The notes under the pieces: model-generated
What the model was told of the DNA's origin: nothing
What the model saw: only the letters and a program-made list of their open reading frames with translations
Database searches by the model: none
Shown here: piece after piece, positions 44,072-51,481 of the stretch
Numbering within the stretch: position 1 is the stretch's first letter
Layout: each line of letters begins with the position of its first letter
From: a virus
Virus record (IMG/VR): IMGVR_UViG_3300045996_002337
Coordinates: 62,001 to 126,000 of that record
Reading direction: 5' to 3' (one strand)
DNA length: 64,000 nt
Translations under genes and position numbers: made by a program

Positions 44072-44263
44072 TTATTTATTATCAGGGTTGATGATGGCAA
44101 AGAGCGTTTGGGGGTTAACCCATTTCTTCCAAGAGCCATCGTACTCATTTGCTGGGGTGATCTCAACTAGGATCATCTTTTGTTTGCCGCCTGGCATATC
44201 CTTCTGGGCTTCACGCCCAGTCTTTCTCACTTCAATTTCACCGTGTACAAAGGTATCTGTCAT
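44072..44263 (-). CDS. uncharacterised small protein
   Basis: 63 residues, ATGA overlap with the CPP receiver-domain gene. Beta-rich (KMILVEITPAN) with a GSWKKWVNPQTL end. No family recognised. Confidence 0.58.
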   Translation of the reverse strand: MTDTFVHGEIEVRKTGREAQKDMPGGKQKMILVEITPANEYDGSWKKWVNPQTLFAIINPDNK

Positions 44264-44613
44264 GATCGTGGTTTGATTTCTGCAACAACTCCGGTTTGGA
44301 GTTCGTGCCGCGCAAAGCCATTCCAGAGGCCAGCCAGGTTGGCAGCCCCAACGGGGTTTGCTGAGTGAATGATGATTCGCTTGACGGCATTCAGGTCGAG
44401 CGTTTTATCGAGGTGGCTTTCAACGAGAAACCACATGAATTCCATGGCCGTCGGTTCTCTTTTGCCGAGGTCGTGGTCAAAGCTAATGACCACAGGTACG
44501 CCTAGCGCGGCAACCGCTGTTACCGCGTCAGAAACCGTACGCACCACGTACACGTCCTGACCTAGATCCCAAGTAGGATCTCGAATGTCATCAAGAAACA
44601 GAGTGTATGTCAT
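44260..44613 (-). CDS. cyclic-phosphate processing receiver-domain protein (cREC/CPP-REC)
   Basis: 117 residues from ATG 44613. The receiver-like start LFLDDIRDP (Asp8/Asp9), ISFDHDLGKREPT and IIIHSANPVGAANL match the small cREC family, a receiver fold proposed to process cyclic phosphate ends of RNA. With an RNA ligase and a ligase-like protein in the window it may contribute to RNA repair. A TTAACA-N17-TATAAT promoter ends six bases before the ATG. Confidence 0.76.
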   Translation of the reverse strand: MTYTLFLDDIRDPTWDLGQDVYVVRTVSDAVTAVAALGVPVVISFDHDLGKREPTAMEFMWFLVESHLDKTLDLNAVKRIIIHSANPVGAANLAGLWNGFARHELQTGVVAEIKPRS

Positions 44614-44619
44614 GAAGCC

Positions 44620-44648
44620 ATTATAACACACGGCCTCAAGGGTGTTAA
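44620..44648 (-). promoter_or_regulatory. sigma70-like promoter TTAACA-N17-TATAAT
   Basis: On the - strand: TTAACA at 44643-44648 and TATAAT at 44620-44625, 17-bp spacer. The expected +1 coincides with ATG 44613, suggesting a leaderless mRNA. Confidence 0.6.
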
Positions 44649-45115
44649 CTGTTTCTCTTCTTAAATACTGACGCGGCAGTGTGAACCTCAGCAATGGCAA
44701 GGTCAAGGTCAGTGAAGACCTGCTTTCCATGTTTTCGACACGTCACTTGGATATTTGTCGACCTCCAAAATTCTTCAGGGCAGCAAATGACGGTGCCAGG
44801 TCTATTGATGTAGAGACCTAGCTCCAGCATAGTTACCGGTGAAATGGAGCCTGGAGCAAAATAAAAGAGAATGCCATCGGCGGCGTCCAGTGCGTTTAGC
44901 TCCCAATAAATCTGCTCATTGAGTTCAAACTTCGTCGGGTTTTTGACCCAATTTGCTCGTCGCGGGTTATAGAGTGTAACCTTTTCTTTTTTGAGCCGGT
45001 CAATTACATGACTCTGCCAGTCCACTGCGGCCCCATCATCAATGGACCCCGCAAGAAAAACAGTCGGATCATTAGAAATGGTTGGGATACGATCAGGGGC
45101 GGTGAACAGCTGCAT
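44645..45115 (-). CDS. nucleoside 2-deoxyribosyltransferase-like protein
   Basis: 156 residues. VFLAGSIDDGAAVDWQ, LYNPRRANW, NEQIYWELNALDAADGILFYF, SPVTMLELGLY and VICCPEEFWR match the second family of nucleoside 2-deoxyribosyltransferase-like proteins, with the catalytic-type Glu in LELGLY. Proposed roles are base exchange or nucleotide salvage, possibly tied to modified bases. TAATG overlap with the exonuclease gene. Confidence 0.8.
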   Translation of the reverse strand: MQLFTAPDRIPTISNDPTVFLAGSIDDGAAVDWQSHVIDRLKKEKVTLYNPRRANWVKNPTKFELNEQIYWELNALDAADGILFYFAPGSISPVTMLELGLYINRPGTVICCPEEFWRSTNIQVTCRKHGKQVFTDLDLAIAEVHTAASVFKKRNS

Positions 45116-45720
45116 TAACCCTCCAGAGCTTGGTTAAACATAGCTCGCATGTTGCGAACTACTTCGAGTGCCATCAGCGCATCATCTAGCGCGTTGTGAG
45201 CACCTTCGCGCGTCTTGCCGGTGAAGAACTCAAACACGTCATCGGATCGATACTTGCCGATCGCAATGAAGCCGGCACCTGACGTCTCAAGGCTAACATG
45301 GTGTGGCACAAGCTGCACATCGAAATCATTTGCAAGCTGCAGTGTAAAGTCAATGTCGAACTGCACATTGTGACCGAGGAAGAAGATCTTCGATTCGGCA
45401 CCAATGTAACGCAAAATCAGGTCGAGCAAATCGGCAAGGGCTTCATCACGAGGAATGCCGTTTGCAGCCAGGTGGGTTTGTGAGAGACCGTGGATCTTCT
45501 CAGCGTCTTCGGACCACTTGTACTTGGACGAATCGAAATGCAGTTCACGGTAAAGGGTTTCTACAGGTTCGAAAGTTTCTGTGTTGAAGATCACCGCGCC
45601 AAATGAGATACCTTGGTAGCTCTTCGAGCTATCGCCACCGAAGTCAGATCCGCTGGTTTCCCAGTCGATGGAAATCCCAAATTTTCCTGGCGAATGGCGA
45701 GAATAAGGTTTAGCTGTCAT
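45115..45720 (-). CDS. DEDD-family 3'-5' exonuclease (DnaQ/DexA-like)
   Basis: 201 residues. Exo motifs: ISIDWETSG (Asp, Glu), LGHNVQFDIDFTL (Asp) and GAHNALDDALMAL (His, Asp), i.e. DEDDh type. T4 DexA is the likely counterpart by class; stand-alone proofreading, RNA or ssDNA trimming are possible. ATGA overlap with the kinase gene. Confidence 0.85.
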   Translation of the reverse strand: MTAKPYSRHSPGKFGISIDWETSGSDFGGDSSKSYQGISFGAVIFNTETFEPVETLYRELHFDSSKYKWSEDAEKIHGLSQTHLAANGIPRDEALADLLDLILRYIGAESKIFFLGHNVQFDIDFTLQLANDFDVQLVPHHVSLETSGAGFIAIGKYRSDDVFEFFTGKTREGAHNALDDALMALEVVRNMRAMFNQALEG

Positions 45721-46325
45721 AGTGTTTTGATCCAGTTGTTAACTTGGTCAATTCTACCTTGAACAGAGCCTTCTGTAATCCTGAATACAGGTACGTCTTT
45801 AGGATTCTTTACCTCAAAGAAGCGATCAAGCTGCTCAACAATAAAACCAATGTCCTTCTGCGCGGCACGATTAGGATCTGCCTGCCATGCAATGTGCGGC
45901 ATGAATGGGAGAAGAATATTGCCTGCGTAGACATGCTGAAAGCGGGCGCACTCGTCGACAAACTTGAGACTGAAGGTGACGGCATCCTCTACTGACCACT
46001 TACCAGCATGTGCCAGTTCCCAGCTCCAGAGCTGGGTGTAGGACGCGATGTCAGCAAACGTGCGTTCAGTTAACACGATATCCACATCTGTTCGCTGGGA
46101 GTTAAAGAAATCACGTTCGTACTTTACGTCACGCACCTTCTCTTGAAACATCATCATCGTAGCCACGCTCGATGTTGCGTTCTCGAGACTTTCCCAACCG
46201 AGGTCCGCCTGCACTTTACGTGAAACTTTGAAGTCGTCAACAACGATTCCATTACCCTTCAAACCATTGAGCAGCGTGGTCTTGCCACCACCCTGGGGGC
46301 CGCTGAGGCCGATGACTTTAGACAT
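45717..46325 (-). CDS. P-loop nucleotide kinase-like protein
   Basis: 202 residues. Walker A GPQGGGKTTLL (about 9-19), VLTERTFADIASYTQLW as the lid/Walker B-like strand. Resembles AAA_28/thymidylate-kinase-like phage proteins. Probably phosphorylates a nucleotide or nucleoside; substrate cannot be read. Part of the nucleotide-metabolism run. Confidence 0.75.
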   Translation of the reverse strand: MSKVIGLSGPQGGGKTTLLNGLKGNGIVVDDFKVSRKVQADLGWESLENATSSVATMMMFQEKVRDVKYERDFFNSQRTDVDIVLTERTFADIASYTQLWSWELAHAGKWSVEDAVTFSLKFVDECARFQHVYAGNILLPFMPHIAWQADPNRAAQKDIGFIVEQLDRFFEVKNPKDVPVFRITEGSVQGRIDQVNNWIKTL

Positions 46326-46689
46326 AGATAACCTTCTTCAATTGTTTCATGTCACGATCGAGCTCAGACTGCGACAGGTCCTTTGCATGAAAACCGATGT
46401 CCTGAGACAGGAATTCGACGAAATGGTATGTGATGACAACCTTCGGCTCTTGATTCAAGGCCATAATAGGCGACGTGGCCCAAGTATCTTCGCCCCGTTG
46501 GTGAAGCGTATAAGTGCTGACGCCTCGCTCGCCCATGAACTTTGAAATAAACCCTGGCACGGTATCACCTCGCTTGAGTGCGCTTATCCCTCTAGCGAGG
46601 GTCGTCTTTAAATGCCCGCGGCCAATGAAGCCCGAGCCTGTGATAATCGTCGCTACGACTTTTACCAGTCGCTTGTCGTTCTTGATCAT
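46318..46689 (-). CDS. uncharacterised small protein
   Basis: 123 residues between kinase and NUDIX genes, ATGA overlap with the latter. Gly/Arg-rich first half (GSGFIGRGHLKTTLARG) and a helical C-terminus. No family recognised. Confidence 0.6.
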   Translation of the reverse strand: MIKNDKRLVKVVATIITGSGFIGRGHLKTTLARGISALKRGDTVPGFISKFMGERGVSTYTLHQRGEDTWATSPIMALNQEPKVVITYHFVEFLSQDIGFHAKDLSQSELDRDMKQLKKVIYV

Positions 46690-47447
46690 TCGCCGTCTTC
46701 TTCTAAGAATGGAGGCTCTTCCACATCAACATGCGTGCTTTGTTGAAGAGATTCGAGTGCAAGCCCTACAGTGGTTGGGAGACCAGGAACCCCACGCCGA
46801 CGTAGAATCTCAAGGTTCATTGGAAGACAAATCACCTCTTCATCTGTCACATGCGCTTGTGCATTCTTCATGACCTGCAGGGGCATGTAGGCTGCAAACA
46901 TATGCAGCGCATATGAGCCTGGTTGGTTGTCATACATAGCCGCGCGGTGCTTTTTGCCGACATAGACCCAATCAATGCCGTGCATTTCTGAGTCGAGCCC
47001 GGTTTCTTCATAGAACTCGCGCTTCATGGCGGCGAAGGGGAATTCATTTGCTTCGATTTTGCCACCAATGCCGTTCAGCAGCCCGTTTTGCCAACGTGGG
47101 CGGTTCTTCCAAACAAGCAAGACGTGTGTCCGATCGTAATTGAAAGCAAAACCGAGGGCGTACTTGGCGTCAACCTCATGCGGATCTGGATGCATGTCCC
47201 GCTTGGCTTGATCGATGGATTCTTTGATCTTCCTATCTGAGATACGTCCGGCTTTCAACACCTCGATTGCCTCAGGCGTGAACATCCCAGTCTCTAGCAT
47301 CGCGTATGACATCTTTTTGATGGCAGTATCGCGCTTCTTAAGCAGGTCAAATTCTGCAGTGGTGTCGATCGCCACAGTGCGCTTGCCAGGGCTGGGGTAA
47401 CCTGCAACTTCGTTGGGGGTCGGGATATCACGCGTGCGTTTGACCAT
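46686..47447 (-). CDS. NUDIX hydrolase
   Basis: 253 residues from ATG 47447. The Nudix box is exact: G-x5-E-x7-R-E-F-x-E-E-x-G-L (GKIEANE...REFYEETGLD) about residues 140-162. An N-terminal helical extension of about 105 residues is unusual. Likely hydrolyses nucleoside diphosphate-linked substrates (dNTP, ADP-ribose or capped RNA). With two ART-like proteins in the genome an ADP-ribose link is conceivable. Confidence 0.85.
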   Translation of the reverse strand: MVKRTRDIPTPNEVAGYPSPGKRTVAIDTTAEFDLLKKRDTAIKKMSYAMLETGMFTPEAIEVLKAGRISDRKIKESIDQAKRDMHPDPHEVDAKYALGFAFNYDRTHVLLVWKNRPRWQNGLLNGIGGKIEANEFPFAAMKREFYEETGLDSEMHGIDWVYVGKKHRAAMYDNQPGSYALHMFAAYMPLQVMKNAQAHVTDEEVICLPMNLEILRRRGVPGLPTTVGLALESLQQSTHVDVEEPPFLEEDGE

Positions 47448-47473
47448 TGAATGCTCCTTTATCTTTAGACACA

Positions 47474-47494
47474 ATTGTAACATTTCTGCAACCT
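47474..47494 (-). promoter_or_regulatory. candidate middle promoter AGGTTG-N9-TACAAT
   Basis: AGGTTG (47489-47494) and TACAAT (47474-47479) on the - strand, 26 nt upstream of ATG 47447. Confidence 0.45.
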
Positions 47495-47504
47495 GTTGCA
47501 GAAA
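47483..47504. promoter_or_regulatory. 10-bp palindrome in divergent intergenic region
   Basis: TTTCTGCAAC-CT-GTTGCAGAAA, a perfect inverted repeat overlapping the upstream half of the candidate middle promoter and lying 25 nt before the + strand late box. Could be an operator or a hairpin insulating the two transcripts. Confidence 0.5.
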
Positions 47505-47528
47505 AATGTTCAGGACGGGTCTCGATCA

Positions 47529-47536
47529 TATAAATA
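47529..47536 (+). promoter_or_regulatory. perfect T4 late promoter TATAAATA
   Basis: Exact TATAAATA 31 nt before ATG 47568, serving the only sizeable + strand gene within the - strand block. Confidence 0.78.
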
Positions 47537-47567
47537 TCGCAACAATCCTATTGCCTTTGAGGCCCAA

Positions 47568-48329
47568 ATGACAGTATCCTTCAAACAGTTCACCTCCTTC
47601 CTCGCTGCCGTATCAGATGGGGATCACACTGACCAGCAGCTTGATGAAATCTGGGACAAGATTCTCGGCAAAAAGAAAGAAGAGCAGGACGAGAAGGAAC
47701 AGGGCAGCAAGTCCAAGGTCCTGACTCTGAAGGACAAAATTGCCAAGGACAAGGAGAAGGCCGAACAGCGTAAGAAGGAGCTGCAGGCCCAACGTGACAA
47801 GGCCTTCCTTGATGCTAAGGACAGAGCAGAAGGCCGCAAGAAAACGCCATCAAGTCGGTACGATCGTGATGACTACGCAATCCACCGCCAAGTACGTGAA
47901 GGCAAGGAGTCCTTCACCGACGAAGGTCACTGGAAAGAAGCCGCGCAATCTGCTGGCTTCAAAGTCAAGAAGCTCTCAGGCAACTTGATGGACGGCGATC
48001 AAACCTGGGGCGCCTTTGATGGCGACAAGAAGGTTGGTGAATTCACCGAACAAGAAGAAGGTCGCGGTGGCTGGCTCATGACGAGCTTGAAGGAAGCGAA
48101 AAACATTGGCTTCTTTCAGATGTCAGATGCTTCCAAGGTAGAGAAGATGGACCTCGAGAAGGCCAAGGAATACCTAAAAGCTCAGGTAAACAAGACCGCT
48201 GCCAAGGCAGATCCAAGCAATGTGCGCAAGGCCATTGCTATGATTGACTCCGCAAAGGATGTCAAGAAACTTATGTTCGGCGTAGCGAACTTTATGATGT
48301 CCGCCGACGGCAACAAAGTTATCCGTTAA
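47568..48329 (+). CDS. isolated late protein, charged N-half, possible head-associated
   Basis: 253 residues from ATG 47568, preferred over the TTG frame opening because the late promoter lies between. Residues 35-115 are a Lys/Glu-rich coiled coil (KDKEKAEQRKKELQAQRDK); a small domain follows (residues 120-180) ending TSLKEAKNIGFF, an L-K-E|A-K junction like those in the 975-residue protein. C-terminus helical. No family known. Its own late promoter and inverted orientation suggest separate control, perhaps an internal or scaffold protein. Confidence 0.68.
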   Translation: MTVSFKQFTSFLAAVSDGDHTDQQLDEIWDKILGKKKEEQDEKEQGSKSKVLTLKDKIAKDKEKAEQRKKELQAQRDKAFLDAKDRAEGRKKTPSSRYDRDDYAIHRQVREGKESFTDEGHWKEAAQSAGFKVKKLSGNLMDGDQTWGAFDGDKKVGEFTEQEEGRGGWLMTSLKEAKNIGFFQMSDASKVEKMDLEKAKEYLKAQVNKTAAKADPSNVRKAIAMIDSAKDVKKLMFGVANFMMSADGNKVIR

Positions 48330-48466
48330 AGATTTCGATCTGTCAAAATTCGCTTAAGGGCACGAAACTCCATTCGTGCTGCGAATTTTGCGGCGAGCGC
48401 CCCATCTACAATGCAGCGCACCGTGATGACAGGAACGAAGATCAGAAGGGCGATGATTTTGTACAT
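48326..48466 (-). CDS. 46-residue membrane peptide
   Basis: ATG 48466 to a stop overlapping the end of the + strand gene by 4 bases. Product starts MYKIIALLIFVPVITV, one membrane segment, then a basic tail. A TATAAT box lies six bases before the ATG. Short but the only plausible content of the 180-base gap. Confidence 0.5.
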   Translation of the reverse strand: MYKIIALLIFVPVITVRCIVDGALAAKFAARMEFRALKRILTDRNL

Positions 48467-48510
48467 GATGCTATTATAAACAGACTATAGCTTCACAACC
48501 GACTGTTACA

Positions 48511-49299
48511 TCATGTGCGCTTGCGTTTCTTCTGCTTCTTCAAGGGCTTCTTGATGGTGCAGGAAGGCGCTTGAAAATCTGAATCACCCAGCTTCCTGCG
48601 TAGTTCAGCAAGATCGCACCAACGAGTTCTGACAGTCGAAGAGCCAAGAATGACAATCGTGACAAGTCGATCTTTGATCTTCAGAACGGTAACGACGCAG
48701 CCACCTGCCTGATTAATGAATCCGGTTTTCGTCAGCAGAAAATCCCAAGTCGGTTTCCCTGTCAGCGGGTTTGTGTTCTTTCGAACGTGATTGCCGACAT
48801 AAGCCATCGGTTGAACAGACATCAGGGCCGCGTCTGAGCCTACCATTTTCTGTGCCAACTGGGCTATTGACCTGGCAGTGGACACGTTCTTAGGGTTCAA
48901 TCCAGAGCCTTCTAGAATTACCGTGTCAGCTGGCAATGGAACCTCAGGTACTCGGCTGAGGGCCAGCGCAGCCACATTATCTGAACGAACCATTGCGAGG
49001 GAAAGTAGATCGCGCCGTGAATAGGAATGACCCGCGATCAGGGGACTGCTTCGTGATTCCCCCTTTCGAACGTCCTCAGCTGTAACGATGATGTGTTCAT
49101 CGAGAGGAAGTCCTGCGTTGCGTTCCGCTATGAACAGCTTCGTGATGGACGCCATGGGGCGTCGCACGTCTGGGGCGTGCTCAAGAAGCACGTTACCTTC
49201 TTCGTCCAGCGCAATGTAGGACTTTGCCGTTGTGGCGCCTGCGAGAATTGGAAAGCAAAGGAGGACGGGCGCGAGGAATTTTAAAGCAAACGATTGCAT
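48511..49299 (-). CDS. periplasmic D-alanyl-D-alanine endo/carboxypeptidase (S11, PBP7-like)
   Basis: 262 residues. Signal peptide (ALKFLAPVLLCFPILAGA), then the penicillin-binding motifs in order and spacing: S51-I-T-K54, S106-D-N108 and K191-T-G193, plus GSGLNPKN. Basic tail KKPLKKQKKRKRT. These enzymes cut D-Ala-D-Ala ends or DD-crosslinks of peptidoglycan. Bacterial-type and rare in phages; may modify the wall at infection or lysis. Shares 19 bases with the upstream gene. Confidence 0.86.
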   Translation of the reverse strand: MQSFALKFLAPVLLCFPILAGATTAKSYIALDEEGNVLLEHAPDVRRPMASITKLFIAERNAGLPLDEHIIVTAEDVRKGESRSSPLIAGHSYSRRDLLSLAMVRSDNVAALALSRVPEVPLPADTVILEGSGLNPKNVSTARSIAQLAQKMVGSDAALMSVQPMAYVGNHVRKNTNPLTGKPTWDFLLTKTGFINQAGGCVVTVLKIKDRLVTIVILGSSTVRTRWCDLAELRRKLGDSDFQAPSCTIKKPLKKQKKRKRT

Positions 49300-49688
49300 C
49301 TTACCAGTTCAGTGTGCGCTTGATTCACCACACCAAGCGTGAAATTCTTCAGAGGGATATCCTGACGAATGAAGAAGAGCATCGTGGCTTCCATTGTTGC
49401 CTTCAGCTCATTGAGGTACTGGGTTTCAACTCCCAAACGGCTCAAAATTCGATCGTCTTCTCTCTTCCATCGCTCAATCTCGAGCGAAATTTGGCGAAGC
49501 AGCTGGGCCATCTCGCTGATTGCAAGATTCAGTCCATCGCTTTTAATGCGATCTGATTTTGTGATCGCGGGATAAAGATCGCAGTAAAACTGCGCGGCAT
49601 CGAGGAGGTCGTCAACCTGTTCAGCGAGTTTAATGAAAGCGACATCAGCTTGTGCGATGAGGCTTTCACGTAGCCGGGTATTGTCCAT
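49281..49688 (-). CDS. uncharacterised helical late protein
   Basis: 135 residues, nearly all helical with heptads (LLRQISLEIERWKREDDRIL). A late-type box CGTAAATA lies 19 nt upstream. No family recognised; paired with the D,D-peptidase gene. Confidence 0.66.
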   Translation of the reverse strand: MDNTRLRESLIAQADVAFIKLAEQVDDLLDAAQFYCDLYPAITKSDRIKSDGLNLAISEMAQLLRQISLEIERWKREDDRILSRLGVETQYLNELKATMEATMLFFIRQDIPLKNFTLGVVNQAHTELVRCNRLL

Positions 49689-49707
49689 GGTTCTCCTATT
49701 AACCGTC

Positions 49708-49715
49708 TATTTACG
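49708..49715 (-). promoter_or_regulatory. late promoter-like box CGTAAATA
   Basis: 19 nt upstream of ATG 49688; matches the TAAATA core. Confidence 0.55.
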
Positions 49716-49718
49716 ACT

Positions 49719-49886
49719 TTATCGCTTGAGAAAAAGCAGCTTCAGAAGAAAGACCGTCACGATGATCAGAATCCCAAGCACGAGAACAGAAGCGATGACG
49801 AACGACACCCGAATAATCACGGTGAAGAGGAGCAGGCCGATGAAAACACCGAGGACTGCGCACAGAATATACGGAAGTTTGCTCAT
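49719..49886 (-). CDS. 55-residue two-helix membrane protein
   Basis: ATG 49886 overlaps the upstream stop as ATGA. MSKLPYILCAVLGVFIGLLL starts the first membrane segment; a second hydrophobic run reaches KLLFLKR at the end. Very hydrophobic, single internal Arg. Too short for usual ORF cut-offs but clearly coupled. Function unknown; candidate holin-like or inner-membrane effector. Confidence 0.66.
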   Translation of the reverse strand: MSKLPYILCAVLGVFIGLLLFTVIIRVSFVIASVLVLGILIIVTVFLLKLLFLKR

Positions 49887-50209
49887 GCCTTCTCCTCAAA
49901 TTTTGCCTTCAGCTCTTCGTACTGCCGACGTTCCCATTGTTCCCGGTACAGCTTCGTTTCAGCTTCTGACGCTTCGCGTTTGGCCGTTTCTTCTGCGGTT
50001 TCCGGTCGCTGGAACGTCATGGCAAAGTACACCGCGGGATTTTCATCGTACGTGTGGTGTTCCTCAACCACGCCGAATGTGGCAGATGCACGTTGATCTT
50101 CGGGCAGGTCTTCGAGCGCAACGTTGATGGCGTCCATGAGCTCCGGCAGCGTGTGATTTTCGTACGTACCGAACAGATAGCGCGTTTTAGATGTCAGTTT
50201 GGTGGTCAT
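49883..50209 (-). CDS. uncharacterised early protein
   Basis: 108 residues, directly behind an early promoter. N-terminal TLPELMDAINVALEDL, a central beta part (PAVYFAMTFQRPE) and a long charged C-terminal helix with coiled-coil character. No family recognised. Confidence 0.66.
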   Translation of the reverse strand: MTTKLTSKTRYLFGTYENHTLPELMDAINVALEDLPEDQRASATFGVVEEHHTYDENPAVYFAMTFQRPETAEETAKREASEAETKLYREQWERRQYEELKAKFEEKA

Positions 50210-50254
50210 GCGTGGGCTCCGGTAGTGTTTGCGATGAACGGTGTTGATAGGTAG

Positions 50255-50282
50255 ATTATATCAACCTGACCCAGGTTGTACA
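50255..50282 (-). promoter_or_regulatory. early promoter TGTACA-N16-TATAAT
   Basis: - strand: TGTACA at 50277-50282, TATAAT at 50255-50260. 45 nt upstream of ATG 50209. Confidence 0.75.
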
Positions 50283-50285
50283 CTA

Positions 50286-50456
50286 CTAGAAGCACATTGT
50301 GTAGCGAAGCTTTTTACCACGAATACCGATTCGGTCTTGACAGCCATTCTTTTCACTGATGACCCAATAGAGCGAAGGGCGCCCGCTCTTTGGTTCAGCT
50401 TTCATGGTCGAACAACCAGTGAGAAACAAGATCGAAAGGCAAATAAGCAGCTTCAT
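50286..50456 (-). CDS. small lipoprotein
   Basis: 56 residues from ATG 50456 (AAGGAG seven bases upstream). MKLLICLSILFLTGCSTMK is a lipoprotein signal with lipobox LTGC. Two later Cys. Late-type box upstream. Function unknown; LolA encoded in the same genome handles this class of protein. Confidence 0.7.
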   Translation of the reverse strand: MKLLICLSILFLTGCSTMKAEPKSGRPSLYWVISEKNGCQDRIGIRGKKLRYTMCF

Positions 50457-50479
50457 ACAACATCTCCTTAGCACTCTGA

Positions 50480-50487
50480 TATTTACC
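50480..50487 (-). promoter_or_regulatory. late promoter-like box GGTAAATA
   Basis: 23 nt upstream of ATG 50456, TAAATA core. Confidence 0.55.
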
Positions 50488-50501
50488 AGTCGATCAACCT
50501 G

Positions 50502-50645
50502 TCAATCGTAGCGAAACTGAAACCAGTGATATCGAGCCATGAACGCGGACTTTGACAGGTCGATGACTCGGATTTGATTACCGTGGTCATCGACGATGTG
50601 GGTCAGGATGAAGACGCCTGACCCAGGGATTGCAAATTCAGTCAT
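50502..50645 (-). CDS. 47-residue protein
   Basis: ATG 50645 overlaps the upstream stop by eight bases. Product MTEFAIPGSGVFILTHIVDD then a C-terminal FMARYHWFQFRYD, beta type, compact. No family recognised; translationally coupled small early gene. Confidence 0.55.
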   Translation of the reverse strand: MTEFAIPGSGVFILTHIVDDHGNQIRVIDLSKSAFMARYHWFQFRYD

Positions 50646-50955
50646 TGAGCACCGTCACACGGACATCACGCAGCTTCGGGTTGTGGAATACGTCGGCCCA
50701 TGTCGGGCGGAATTCCCAAAATCGGATGTCACCATCTGCATCACGTTGCTCGGCAACCATCTCGAACTCGACCTCTGCGCCAGTCTTGCTTGACACCATC
50801 ACGAAGCCACGTTCGGCGCTGTTGATGTAGAGCTGACCCATCGGATCCACACCGCCGTGACTAAGCATCGAAATCTCAGCCACGAATTCTTTGCTCTTGG
50901 GGATGAAGTCAAACTTGGAGGAATTGACCTTGCAACCAATGACGGGGTTCTGCAT
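50638..50955 (-). CDS. uncharacterised early protein
   Basis: 105 residues, first gene behind the early promoter at 50986. Beta-rich single domain (GFVMVSSKTGAEVEFEMV). No family recognised. Confidence 0.66.
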   Translation of the reverse strand: MQNPVIGCKVNSSKFDFIPKSKEFVAEISMLSHGGVDPMGQLYINSAERGFVMVSSKTGAEVEFEMVAEQRDADGDIRFWEFRPTWADVFHNPKLRDVRVTVLND

Positions 50956-50985
50956 GTTGGGTTCCTGGTGGGTTGGTATGAAGCT

Positions 50986-51014
50986 ATTATACTCAACCTA
51001 TGTTAGCTTGTACA
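50986..51014 (-). promoter_or_regulatory. early promoter TGTACA-N17-TATAAT
   Basis: TGTACA 51009-51014, TATAAT 50986-50991 on the - strand; 30 nt to ATG 50955. Confidence 0.75.
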
Positions 51015-51053
51015 CCGCTATCTAGCAACTAATGCTATAATTGTTGCGCGCTG

Positions 51054-51383
51054 TTATGTCAGTGCCTCGTCGAAGTAGGACTCGTCAGTTGCATACCAGC
51101 TGTCTTCGATCACAGCATTTTCCTGCACGACTTTTCCGATCACGACGTGTTTCTTCGACGAGCTTAGCTCAATCTCACGCAGTGAGATTTTCTTTGCGAT
51201 GAAGGCCCGCACAGACTCGATGTCTGTCTCGATGATCATCCACACGTCCTCGTTCTCGACGACGTCTACCCACTTTCTGAGTGCGATTTCCCCATCAAGG
51301 GTTTCATAAAGACTCAGCACGGGACCATCGAACCACAGCAGGTCCTCAAGGAAGACAAGTTTGTCGATGTCGATTTTGGTCAT
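51054..51383 (-). CDS. uncharacterised small protein (DUF6575-like)
   Basis: 109 residues from ATG 51383. The pattern FDGPVLSLYETLDGE, a W-V-D-V-V strand and KKISLREIEL resembles small phage proteins I recall as DUF6575; not certain. Acidic. A GTG 36 codons upstream is rejected as start because it overlaps two other genes. Confidence 0.6.
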   Translation of the reverse strand: MTKIDIDKLVFLEDLLWFDGPVLSLYETLDGEIALRKWVDVVENEDVWMIIETDIESVRAFIAKKISLREIELSSSKKHVVIGKVVQENAVIEDSWYATDESYFDEALT

Positions 51384-51391
51384 GTTTAACC

Positions 51392-51481
51392 TTAGTGTGA
51401 AATGGAGTAGAGGAGCATGCAAGCAACGCCGATCAGGAAGATAGCTTGCGGCCACGTGAATTCGGGTGGTTCGTTTTGCAT
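51392..51481 (-). CDS. 29-residue membrane peptide
   Basis: ATG 51481 directly follows the upstream stop (TAA-ATG). Product has a Pro-rich start (MQNEPPEFTWP) and a membrane run AIFLIGVACMLLYSI. Coupled tiny gene; function unknown. Confidence 0.48.
   Translation of the reverse strand: MQNEPPEFTWPQAIFLIGVACMLLYSISH

Noticed and set aside
44073-44080. AATAAATA late-like box before the 78-residue membrane protein
   Set aside because: Only about 11 nt from the ATG and coincides with the stop of one gene and the ribosome site of the next, so likely chance.
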